From Linnemannia schmuckeri (taxonomy: Eukaryota; Mortierellomycota; Mortierellomycetes; Mortierellales; Mortierellaceae), in contig JANATG010000002.1 in assembly GCA_029449235.1 (NCBI GenBank), positions 3,348,001 to 3,412,000 of the forward strand: a stretch of DNA of 64,000 nucleotides, written 5' to 3'. A program made the translations under genes and the position numbers. Positions 24,051 through 34,905 of this stretch are shown here, piece after piece; position 1 is the stretch's first letter, and each line of letters starts with the position of its first letter. Under the pieces are notes generated by a model. It was not told the origin of the DNA. It saw only the letters and a list, made by a program, of their open reading frames with translations, and did not search any database.

Positions 24051-26260
24051 CTCGAGACAGACTTCTTTCTTCTTCCTCTTTTGCTCCTATGCCTGAAAAG
24101 AGTGAGGAACCTCTCCTTTCTACTCCGTCTCTTCTTTTTTCTTCTTTCCTTTCGTCCTCCTGTCAGACTTCAGCGCCAACAAAATCACAACGGTCGATCC
24201 TCGGTCAGGTCAGCATAAACACAACAGTTAATTGCGCCATCTCCTCAATCGTCAACGCACACAACGTGTCTATCTATCCTTGCTGTCAGCACACACACAG
24301 ATGCCTGCCCCTCTATCTCGTTAATCACTGCGCAGACATGGCCCGCCTTCCTTCTATCTTTCTTTTCCTATTTTGCCTCCCTTCCTTTTGCTTTTCTGCT
24401 AGTCGCCAAAATGCAGGGCGATGTCTTTTCGCCCTTTCGCTCTTTACGTCGATCTACTTTGATTTTATTTTGGTTTGGTTTGTGCTCATCTCTTCTTTTG
24501 CCACTTCCCATTGTAACGTTTGCATACCATCTAGCATCGCAAAAAGCAAAACGCATCTTTATTTTGTGCAACACCGTGCGCCCACCTGTTGACAAGACCC
24601 TTGTTTTACTTGCTTTGTCCAAAGCAAGCACTTAACGTCCCTCGTTCCTTATTACCCAGGCCGGCCATCCTCAACTTCAATTGATAGCATAACTGTGCAT
24701 AATAGATCTTCATTTATCACACACCCCTGCAGTGTGGCAAGAAAAATTAGAAATAGCAAACCACCTTGCGCACTTATTTCCTTGGTCTTTGTTCTCCTGC
24801 TATCCTTTGTCTGCCCTACAGAGGGTACTCCTTTCACATACATGATCCAGAAGTCCGGTGACCTTATTGCAGCTTTTATTGAGACCTCTTTCACTTTCCT
24901 ATCCATATACCGCAGCGTACCATTTCAGAGACCTAAGTACTATTCGCATACGTATACCTACATACACATATAGGGTTGATACATGGGTAGGGCTACCAGT
25001 ATATTAAAATGAGTGAAGCGAATATTCATCGGACGCATCGGATAGAGACCATAATAATGCAAGCAAACAGCAACCTGCAGCCCAGTGTATCCATCCTCAT
25101 TCATCCTTCATCCACTCCTCGCTCTTATTGCAATAGGATCATCTACATGTCGCCTGCCTGGAAATGAAAAAATTGCAATTGAAACTGAAGTGTAGAAGAG
25201 GCAGCCGGTCCCTGAAAAAAAAAAAAAAAAAATAGATGAGTGAGCATAAAGGTAGGGAAAATACGGAATAGAAAGAAGGAAACATGAGGTGCGCAGGATG
25301 AGTGGATAAGCCATAAAAGTGAGAAAACGAGGTGAGGTGGTGAGCCCAATAGTCACTCAGCCTACCACATGCTCCATCACTCAACTACTCAACTTGGAGA
25401 AGCGAGAGTGTCTAATGGGATGAAGGTTTGGAAAAATAAAGGAGGGAATGCAAAAAATAAAAAAGCATGATAGGTTTTGACTGTTGTCAGTATCATCATC
25501 ATTATTCGAGTGAGAAGAAAGAGATAAAGAACGTAGACGAAAACACAAACTCTACCCAGCCCGTTCTCTCCTATTCAATGTCCGTTACTCTCCGTTGTTC
25601 AGAACTAAACGCCTTTCTCGTATCTCTTTCAAAAACCACCTCGTTCCGTGGGATGCTTTTTTTATTTTCTAATCCTCCTATGCATTGTTTATCATCCTTT
25701 CTCTTTCAGCCCCCTCATCACTCCCCTCCCCTTTTTTTTAACACTCTTTGCAAAACGTGAAAATGATGGAATCCTTCTCTGGATCATAATCCGTTGTCCG
25801 TTCAATTTTTAGGCTCATCTCTCTTATCCTTTCTCGACTATAAAAATAATATGAAAACAGATGCATGTTCCATACTCCATGTGTTTGCTAGCATAAAACA
25901 GCTAAAAGAGCGTGTAGATGTTTATATAAGGGGTATAGAAAGCGGAAGGGAATACAACAGCAGTAGCAGGCTCGATTAAGTCCCGACTGGCTCAGCTCAG
26001 CAATTTGTTCTGAATTGTTATCAACTTCTGGAGCCTGGAACAATAGAAAACTCAATGTGCCATGTGCTAAACCATAATATCGATGATGTATTTCCGGTCT
26101 GCTTGTCCCTGTGAGCAATTTTTTTTGAAAAAAAAAAAAATGGATCCTAATTGAACCAGCCAAAATTAATATGCGGCGCCACGCATATTGAAAACCTTCC
26201 ATATTGTTCAGGTACATAGTGACAACCCTGGACGGTGCTCCTACAATGAGAAAAGCAAGA
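24051..26260. other. Gene-poor region
   Basis: About 2.2 kb with only short frames rich in Ser, Phe, Cys and Leu. No conserved motif, splice-consistent gene, tRNA or rRNA seen. Confidence 0.5.
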
Positions 26261-27366
26261 CAATGTGGCTCATATTATAGTGAAGAGCTGGTTGAGAGGG
26301 AGGAGGGCGGGCGCCGCGGAGTAATGAGTTTGTACCGTAGATAGGCCAGACAACAAAGCAAGCGGGTGAATTTTTTGCCTAGTGGCAACTTTGCAAAAGC
26401 TGCATCAGTGCCGCCGCGCCGGAGCTGTTGTTAGAGGGAGACCTCAGGTGCGGAGGAGAACGAGAGGTGTGGACTGCCCTTTCGGATACGTGTCACGTGC
26501 AACGAGGACTGTTAGGGTCTTGAGGGGAGTTGCCCTTGGTTGGCCGAGGCGTTGGCGTCAGTGCCGGGTGTGATATGATCACTCATCGAGGAAGAGGGAG
26601 AAGAGAAAGTGGAGTTCCCCTCTACAGCCCCTGTATTCGAGGGTGCGTCTTCAGGATCGATGGTCATAACTCAGATAGCGGGCAGACAACGAAAAGGATG
26701 TATGTACGTGTGTGTGTGTGTCCCTTCTCAATATCGCGAATAAAGACGGTAACTCTCAAGATCTGCCCCTGCTCGTATCGTGGAAAGAAAGGTGCTTTAT
26801 GTTAATAACTATTCTCCAAAGACTAGAAACTACTACTGCGCCAATGGTCAAAAGGGTGTAGCGCCTACCTGCTCGTATCGTGGAAAGAAAGGTGCTTTTC
26901 CAGACATTCGCAGGCAAATGCGTAAAATAGCCAAATGGCCACCAGAAGCTAAGCCACTCCAAATCATCACAGGATTACTTAGGTGGTATTCTCGTTCTGC
27001 GGACGTCGAATGGGTAAGCCCCCTTTTCTGCATCGATAATAGAGACTTGACTGACTATAGGAAGTGGATGGCTGTTTCTAATAACCTATACTCAATGAAG
27101 CGAACCAAAGGATTTCAACTGCACCGGATATCAATACCACTAATTTCCTTCGCTTGTTCGCTACATCTTTCATCATTGGCCCCTGATTAAACAACAAGTT
27201 CAAGTACATCATCCTAGGAGGAGAAGGGAAGGAAGTATATTCCTGCATACATGTCCATTAGTAAACGACTGAATCTATTATACAAGAACCGGTAGTCCAT
27301 ACATAGTCTACACCATATTTTTCGTTTGCATTAAACATAGGTACTGCCTAGGCAAGTAGCAAAAGA
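26261..27366. other. Gene-poor region with a possible relic frame
   Basis: A locally GC-richer patch (26290-26640) followed by a 136-codon plus frame (26780-27190) that I cannot assign. A possible intron 27013-27060 (GTAAGC...ATAG) would end the frame soon after. The frame includes one copy of a 31-bp repeat. Likely non-functional or transposon-derived; no support either way. Confidence 0.3.
26768..26898. repeat. Direct repeat of 31 bp, exactly 100 bp apart
   Basis: The segment at 26768-26798 recurs without mismatch at 26868-26898 (core GCTCGTATCGTGGAAAG). The DNA between and outside the copies is not similar, so this is not a simple tandem duplication. Confidence 0.9.
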
Positions 27367-27390
27367 CGAGAGGGTCTAGACGCCCTCTCG
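27367..27390. repeat. 8-bp perfect hairpin
   Basis: CGAGAGGG at 27367-27374 is complementary to CCCTCTCG at 27383-27390 with an 8-nt loop containing TCTAGA. Isolated in non-coding DNA; function unknown. Confidence 0.7.
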
Positions 27391-27536
27391 CTTGTTACTC
27401 ACATTTGGTCCGCATAGCCAGCGAGCGCCTTGATTTGAATCCTCTACGGACCCACTTTGTGCCCTCATCAATTATCCATCAGAAACAAAGGGGGGTCACT
27501 TTCTTTCTGTCTATCTCTTTTTTCCTCTTCAATCAG

Positions 27537-27806
27537 CCTACACTCCTTTTCGCCAAAAAATGCACTTTTCATAAGAAAAAGTGCATTTTTTACTGAATCA
27601 AAAAAATATAAGGATGTTATGCAGTCCAGCATATTCCAGCTTGGATTTACGGATCACATAGGCATCTTCACCCCCAAGCAGATATGTAATCCGTAGATCC
27701 AAGCTGGAATATGCTGGACTGCATAACATCCTTATATTTTTTTGATTCAGTAAAAAATGCACTTTTTCTTATGAAAAGTGCATTTTTTGGCGAAAAGGAG
27801 TGTAGG
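27537..27806. mobile_element. Foldback element with 124-bp inverted arms
   Basis: Arm 27537-27660 is the reverse complement of 27683-27806 with only about two mismatches, around a 22-bp spacer (27661-27682). Outer ends read CCTACACTCC and GGAGTGTAGG. Each arm also contains its own smaller palindrome (GTGCA...TGCAC around AAGAAAAA). No open frame of note inside. The structure fits a non-autonomous foldback/MITE-like element; I could not identify a target-site duplication. An inverted duplication from a replication accident is the alternative. Confidence 0.8.
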
Positions 27807-28975
27807 AGGAGGAGTAAGGTATCCGCATTTAGTAAATGCATTATTATCACCCCCATCCATTGGTGGTTGAGTGTTAGGTCGATGTCTGAGAAAAGACAGA
27901 GGGTATGGATGAACAAAACGAGTGGGGAGGGGGAATCAGTGAAAAGTTATTTCAGATCTGAACCCCTGCTCAGCTAGTCATATCGACGCTTTCCCCTGAA
28001 GGTTGTTTGATGCTTATTCTGCTATCAACCCTCGTTTTTTTTTATTCTCTGTTATGCAAAGATCGCCCTCGGTCGTCGTGGTTGGAAATCGACGAAAGGT
28101 GAGGGATGTATATCGGTCAGCGACCATAGTACAACCAAACATCGTCGTGACACAAAGAAGAGCAAAAAATCGTCAAAGAAACAAACAGCCCTCTGCTCAT
28201 TCTTGATCTTCTCCTTTCATCCTCCTCCCCGCCTTTTTGGTAACTCGATTTGTTTGCGGATGGTTGCGTTGGTCCTAGGTCCCCTTTGTTTTTTTTCGGT
28301 CAGGGTCACTCGATCTTTCTCCCAGTGCAACGTTCTGCTGTGCAATAAAGTACAGTGCGTTTTTCTTCGACTGTCTATTTGCTAATCATCTTCCCTTGTT
28401 GCGTTGTTCAGACTACACCACAGTTTCATACAACGCTTTGGCGCCAGGGTTTTTTTGGCACTAGTAAGTCGGAATAACAAAAGGAATCAAGTATAGGCCG
28501 TGCTTCAACAACCAAAAGAATGTATGTAGCAAAAAGAAAAGAAATGAATACCAACAGGGAAAACAAACAAAGAGAGGGACGTGAAACACAGCCAATTTCA
28601 GTTCCCGGCCCTGAGGGTTGACTCACATTTTTCCCTCCCTCTGCTTGGCTGTGAATCTCGATAGCTGATTTCTCTGCTACACAAGGGTCTGACGAGGATG
28701 AGCAGATCAAGACTGCGAGGGAGCGGAGTCGGGTTCAAAGGAAGAAGAAAAAATGCAGGGTCCCCAATGGCACTTGACCAAAGTTCCTTACTGACAGACA
28801 CGCCGACAGAAAAAGGACACAGGTACGAACAGCAACGAGCGAACTTCTGATGCTCCTTTTAGAAAACTCTTTAACGCTTTGTGGAGGGTGGAAAAAATAG
28901 AGGACTGCCTTTAATGGACATAACACTTCCGCAAACATAGCTGAGAGAAAGAAGCTTCCATTTTCTCTCCGCTTC

Positions 28976-29008
<33 letters not shown>

Positions 29009-29422
29009 AGTCCATTGATCACCATTCCATCCCTTTTTGCGTTGGCGCAGACGAACGTTTGGATCTCAGATGGTCAAGGGACCAAAAAAGACGGTTGTGG
29101 TGGCGGTAATCAGGCGAGAGCGGGACACAGAACAATAAACTGACTGACTGACTAACTCACACACTGACACTATACGCCTTCAGACACACAGGCAGGACAC
29201 GCCTTACTTGGTTTCTTTTTCACTCACAAAGGCAAGGAAAACTCAAGCACACAACATACACAACTAAAAAGACATTAAAAAGTGGCGACAATCTTTCAAG
29301 CCCGGGGCACTGGCACAGGCAACTCCAAGAGTCAACTCCTCTCTGTCAGTACTCAATCCTCCACTACAAAGTTGATTGAGATTCAACAATTCAAAAAAAA
29401 ACAAACGCCATCGTTTTTCGAA
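27807..29422. other. Intergenic, about 1.6 kb
   Basis: No supported gene. Contains an A29 homopolymer (28976-29004). The right end is the promoter of the double-psi beta-barrel gene. Confidence 0.5.
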
Positions 29423-29430
29423 TATAAATA
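29423..29430 (+). promoter_or_regulatory. TATA-like box of the beta-barrel gene
   Basis: TATAAATA, 115 bp upstream of the ATG at 29545. The CT-rich leader that follows is typical of strongly expressed fungal genes. Function inferred. Confidence 0.4.
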
Positions 29431-29544
29431 CTAACGCCAATGCCCACCAAAACAAATCCTCACTCACTCACCCTCATCCTCATCTCCCGTCCTCTCCAAC
29501 ATTCTCTCTTTCCTTACCTACCTCCAAGCCTACATCTTCACAAA

Positions 29545-30112
29545 ATGGTCAAATTCATCTCTACCCTCTTGGTTGCCGCCACTTTGGCCGCTGCTTCCTT
29601 CACCACTGCTGCCCCTGTCAACAAGACCGCCGAGCCCAAGGTCAAGGCCGCTTCTTCCGATTTCTCCGGCAAGGCCACCTGGTGTAAGTTTTCTCTTCGC
29701 ACCCTTCCCCCCCCCCCTCTTTCTACTTCTTCTACAAACCAAGCACCCTTACTCTCAAACACCAAAAACCAAAACCACGGCACTAACTCTTCCATGCTTC
29801 CACTCCATATTAATCCCTAAATTAGTCACGGGCTCGTACGGTGCGTGCAACTATCACTGGGACGGCAACAACGAGAACATTGTCGCCCTGAACGCTCACC
29901 AGATGGGCTCCCAGTCGTGGGGAAACCCCGAGTGCAACAAGCGTGTCCACATTAAGAACAAGGCCAACGGCAAGACTGTCGAGGCTCGTATCGTCGACAA
30001 GTGCCCCGGTGACGAGTGCGCCTACGGCTCTCTCGATCTTTCGCCCAAGGCCTTCAAGACCATTGGCAATCTTGACGCCGGTGTCCTCGACATTGAGTGG
30101 TACTACATCTAA
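29545..30112 (+). CDS. Secreted RlpA-like double-psi beta-barrel protein
   Basis: Exons 29545-29683 and 29826-30112, phase 1, 141 aa. A signal peptide covers about residues 1-23 (ends TTAAPV). The mature domain starts FSGKATWFTGSYGACNYHWD and continues with NPECNKRVHI, then EARIVDKCPGDECAYGSLDLSP and ends VLDIEWYYI. This is the pattern of fungal small secreted RlpA/barwin/expansin-like double-psi beta-barrel proteins, with the VDKCP and SLDLSP blocks at the right spacing. Such proteins act at the cell wall or apoplast and lack the expansin cellulose-binding domain. Exact activity unknown. Codon use is strongly biased to C-ending codons, suggesting high expression. Confidence 0.92.
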
Positions 30113-30559
30113 GCTACTGGTTAGCGTACTGTTGTTATTCCTCCCCCCTCTCCCTCTGCCTCTTTGATACTTTAGACTCTGTGAGTTTTCAAACTCTCTT
30201 TCATTATTACCTCGCCCTCCCCCAATACCTGTAAATTATCATCATCTCCTTGCATTGTTTCTAGGCAGGTCCTAGAATTTTTCACGCGACACTTTTTCCA
30301 CCTTCATCCATCCAGCATTTTCATTCCCTTGTATTCATACATGAATAAATACAAATTTTAATCAGAGTTGTCTTCATGAAGATGATTTACAATGGGTTAT
30401 TTTTTACTGAAGAAGTTATGACAAAAGCGCTGTCTAGTAGGATTTTGAGTACTACTTATAATGATTGTGGCTGTAGGGATGTGCACTAATGGGCACCCTT
30501 TAAAAAATAAGATATTTACGCAATGAAGTAATAACATAGGGGGGAAGTTTATTTCCCAA

Positions 30560-31797
30560 TTACGCGCGACGGTAAGCCTCACCACCGGTAGTGGGCGCGA
30601 CTTGATTTCCAGTCGAGCTGCCGACTGCATTCTTGTGACCATCAATGACATCAACCTTGACCGTGTCGCCTGGGGCAGCTGAAGCTTCAGCCCTGTGCTT
30701 AGCTAAATTCGCGGCCGTGACAATATCGAAATCATAGTAACAGAAGAAAATATACAACGCCGACGCCATGATGCCGCCGCCGAGTGGTCCGATCCAATAG
30801 ATCCAATGATCGATTGTAAACTGTCTTGAGACGAGGGAAGTCGCAAAGGCACGGGCGGGGTTGATGGAGGCGTTATCATAGCGAGTGGCGAACAAGTGGC
30901 AGGAAAAGAGGGTGAATCCGATGGGGAGAGGGGCCATGAAGGAGGATTTTGAACGCTCTTCGGTTGTCATGAGGTAGACGAAACAGAGGATACAGGTTAG
31001 CCAAAACTCGAGGAAAAAACCGCGTGCCAGCGACTCTCCGTTTTGCTAAAGATCAGATTTTCGTGAGTGAATGAATCAATTAGAAACATGATGAAAAAGA
31101 TAAAAAAAATTTGTGAGTGACACACCATTTGAAACATCGATCACTTGCTTCGCTCTTCCACTCCAAACAGGCGAATTAAAAAAAAATCCCCCTCCTTTCG
31201 GACACTTACAAGGTAGTTAATGACTCCAAGCTTAACATTGCCGGGGGTGTTACCGCGGGCCATGGCGACACCAAGACAGGCTCCCAGAAGCTGGCAGACA
31301 AAGTACATGCAGGCCTTGGCAACACAGAGGTTGCCGGTGATCAAACACGCCAGGGTGATGGCGGGATTGAAGAGGGCGCCACTAATTCGTCCGAATGCCC
31401 AAGCGGTCACCATCAGACCCATTCCGAACGCGAATGCAATACCCAACACACCTCTATTTTTCTCATATGAAAGTGTAAAGAACAATAAAAACAGGATACG
31501 GACATGATTAACATCAATGATATGAAAGAAAAGAAAAATATTCCTGTGGGTATGCAAATATATCGAGTAAAAAGTACACGATGGAAGAAAAAAAAAGAAG
31601 ACTTACGTTCCCTCGGCGGTACCGCGGGAGACGGCATCGGCACCTCCGACGGCGAGGTATAAGAACATGGCGGTACCAATGAACTCACCGATGGCGGGAA
31701 CGAACCATCGCTGAAGCTCGGAGATCACCTTGCGGTTACTTAGGTTGAGGTTGCTGCTGCTGCTACCGTGTCTGTTGACGTTCGGCATGGTCGGCAT
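30560..31797 (-). CDS. Aquaporin (MIP family channel)
   Basis: Exons 31797-31607, 31453-31210, 31045-30560; 306 aa. Six hydrophobic segments are visible. Both half-helix motifs are intact: SGALFNPAITLAC in the first repeat and NASINPARAFATSL in the second, with the Arg of the selectivity filter after the second NPA. The first helix has EFIGTAMFLYLAVGGADA. The N-terminus (about 35 residues) is Asn/Ser-rich and cytosolic by family topology. The C-terminal tail of about 60 residues is hydrophilic. Orthodox water channel or small-solute pore; substrate not decidable from the filter by eye. A second in-frame Met lies three codons downstream. Converges with the secreted beta-barrel gene. Confidence 0.92.
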
Positions 31798-32615
31798 TTC
31801 GCGTGAACTTTTGCTTTTCTAAGAGGTGGGAGAGGGAGAAGACGGAAGTATTACGAGCGGTGTGAGAAGGGAGTAAAGAGCTAGAAAAGGTGTACGCATA
31901 CGAAAAAAAACCCTTTTATATCTTTTAACAAAGCGCGTTGACACCAACCTTTTCGGAGATGATTGTGAGGCGGAAAAAAAAATGTTGATCAACACGGAGG
32001 TTGGTTTCGAAACAATGAACCACACTAGTCGATCAGTGCTCTCTGGCTGGATGAGACAATGTTGAAAAGTTGAAAAAAGACAGAAAAATACCTGGGGCAT
32101 TTGGACTCTCACGAAACGTGGTCTTTGTCCTCTCAATTTGTAGCAAAGAGACTGGAGTGAGCCACGTCTGAAGGCATATTTTTATCCTTCCCTCATTGTC
32201 AACAGCACACTCACAAGGAAATAAAATGAGAAAAATGGATGTCTCAGTGTTCTCCTCATGTCGCAGCCAGATTGTACTGTAGGACAAAAAAAAGGGTTTC
32301 TTCTTTCTCCTCCAAAAATACTCGCGTTTGTTCGGATTGGTGTGAACTCGAATGGATCGTTACTTCTTGCATGACAATCACGGAATTAAAAAATAAAGAT
32401 TATTAAGGGATGCGACACAAAGTGGCTTGAGAATAACCTTAAATCGTATAAAAACACTAGGATATTTTTTATTTACATACAAACACGCTAAGGTACTTTC
32501 AGACGATGAAGACGAGGAAGACCAGAAAGGGGTGAAGTGTGAAAAGGTGGTGAGGAAGATACACAGAATAATAAACAAGTAAGAAGAGGAGGGGAGGGTA
32601 GGATTTTTTTTTGTT
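31798..32615. other. Intergenic
   Basis: Promoter of the aquaporin and 3' flank of the RRxS-motif gene. Only short frames without recognisable features. Confidence 0.45.
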
Positions 32616-33666
32616 TTAGCGAGCAAGGAGAGGCTTGTCGAAACCGAGGATTTTTGCCAAGGAGGAGCGGCGTCTACCACCGGCCTGCATCATGTTGTCC
32701 TTGGGGAGGGGCAGTCCGTCCTTGTTGTGGGTAAGGTTCAGGTTCCTCTCGGCCTCACGAACACGGTCCATATGTTCAGCCTGGGCGCGGCTTATATGGG
32801 CGTATGGTCTATTTAGGTGTTGTGCAGTCAGTAATGCAGTCATACAACGAAAAGGGGAGAAAAATAGGCCATGTTAGTAATGGTTGCAGGAAGGGTCTAG
32901 TCGTTAAGGTAAAGTCGAGAGGACCTTAAATCGTTGTCTCGGAATTGACACCTGAACAAACAATCAAAAATTGGCAACTCCAATGTTAAAAAGGAAACGA
33001 AAAAAAAAAGTTTTCATCCCCTCACTCTTAAGAGAAATGCCCCGTGCGTAGACTGAATGTTGCTTGGTCTAGCCCATCGTTGTTGTTGTTGTTGACAAAA
33101 ACGTACCCTTTGTGTTCATCACCACCAGCATCGGTCTTGTATCCGAGGGAGGTAAAGGCAGATGACCGACGACGACCCAGATTAGCACTACTACCGCCGT
33201 TGGGTTGTGAGTCTGGCATCAAAAACCTTGCAATCGAGCTCCTTCGACGACCACTGTTGCTGGTGTTAGTGGTTGCAGGCTGAGAGACAGTCTTGCGCAT
33301 AGGGATCTGTTGGCTGTTATCGACACCGATCATGCTGTTGAAGAGATTCCCGACAGAGGACCTGCGATGAGCTTGGCCTCCAGAGCCAGAACCGGATGTA
33401 CGCTGACTGGTACTGGAAGCTGGTGCTTGGAAAGGAGCCATGTTCACAGTATTGTTATTGGTGCTGGTTGTAACAGGAGTCATGCCGTAGCCAGAGTCCA
33501 AGGGACCATAGCCAGTGGTGTTCAAGGGTTGAGAAGGAGGAGGAGAGTTGGTGCTGGTTGTGAATTGGATTTGTGTATGTGGGGCGGGTTCCAATGGATG
33601 CGTGGAAGCGTAGGATGATGTGTTGTACATCTTGTTGTAATCTGGTATCTCATGGATCTGGCTCAT
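32616..33666 (-). CDS. Protein with four RRxS motifs, unknown function
   Basis: Exons 33666-33107 and 32808-32616, phase 2 (donor GTACGT), 250 aa. Mostly disordered Ser/Thr/Asn/Pro. Four times a basic-Ser motif followed by hydrophobic residues occurs: HRRSSVGNLF (about 100), GRRRSSIARFL (about 139), GRRRSSAFTSL (about 164), and GRRRSSLAKILGF near the end (about 231). Each is a consensus protein kinase A/AGC-kinase site. A charged helix (SRAQAEHMDRVREAERNL) lies in exon 2. I do not recognise the family. The start at MSQIHEIP was chosen because upstream in-frame sequence is Phe/Leu leader. The splice is supported because it joins two frames that share the motif. Confidence 0.7.
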
Positions 33667-34905
33667 GATGGCTATAGATGTGTTAATTGGAAAAAAGGGG
33701 AAGAGGATGGGAAACAGGAGAAGGAATGGGATACTTTGTAAAGAAAAGATTATTTGGTAGAAAGTGTTTGTCTTTGGTTTTTGTTGAGCGATGTCTCGCA
33801 CTCTATATACCTGTTTTGTCGAAGGCTGTTGACGAGAGAAGCGAAGAAGAAAATGATCACACGGACACGTCGCTTGTTGACTTTAGTCTCTTTCTCTTTT
33901 TGCATTTGTGTGAGGTAGACACTTGGTCCTGTCGCTGACGAGAAGAATGGTGGGAAGAAGAGACCAAGCCTTCTTGATATGGTCAGGTCGACGACTGGTT
34001 GTTTGCGAGGTTCGAGTTGATGCTACTCTTTGTCTTTTTTTTCGCTTTATGGCCTGAAACACTGCCAATCAGGAGACAACTCTTCCCCTTTCTAACAACC
34101 AGGGATTCGACGAGAGCTGTCTTTTTTTTATTCTTTTTAGGGTCACGCCGTCTCCTCGACAGCAAGAAGCAAACAACTGCTGCAAGCAAGCAAACCCGAC
34201 AATAAGACACACGACCGATTCCCAATCTCCCAATTGCTTTGCTTGCTTACACCACAGCCACAAGCCTCAGCCTCAATCTCGACCATTGCACATTTAAAAA
34301 CATCTAATGTCTCCACAAATAGTCAATTGACACATCAGTGCGTACTTTGGTTATGAGAACACAAACAATGCACAGTTGATTGATAATGACATGCTATTTC
34401 CTTTCCTCACCGGGTTTCTAACTGCTACCTATTTCATTTCGCCCACATCTTTCTTTTTCCGTCGCTCTCTCTCTCGCTCTTCGGAATTTCGTGCCACCAT
34501 ATCTTTCTCCGATCAGTGTTGTCTGAACGGGCAAATTTCACCCACATGCATTCACATTCATACAGTTGAGTAATAGGGACTGCTTTCTTCTTCCATAAGT
34601 CATTACGGGCTTGCTTACTGATTGGCCCGAACTTTCCATGCTTATCTGCGATCATTGTTTCTTTTGTCTAAACCAATCCTCCTTGTTTTCACTTCTTTCT
34701 TTTCTTTTTTTTCTCTTTTTTCTCTCCTTCTTCTTCTTCTTCTTCATCACTTTTTTCCCCCTTCCTTATCCTCTCTTTCTTCCACCAAAAGCCGGGATCA
34801 AGACAATACCCACTCACACGCAAGCAAAGGATTCTTACAGGAACAACAACACTACCACCGCAACACTCAACAATAAGAACCAACCAACCAACCATCCAAC
34901 CAACA
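33667..34905. other. Intergenic, about 1.2 kb
   Basis: Divergent spacing between the RRxS gene and threonine dehydratase, presumably containing both promoters. A CT-rich stretch (34690-34780) precedes the dehydratase. No gene seen. Confidence 0.5.

Noticed and set aside
27409..27455. tRNA-like stretch: GGTCCG...TTTGAATCC...CGGACC
   Set aside because: Ends can pair and a T-arm-like string is present, but at about 46 nt it is far too short and has no anticodon arm.
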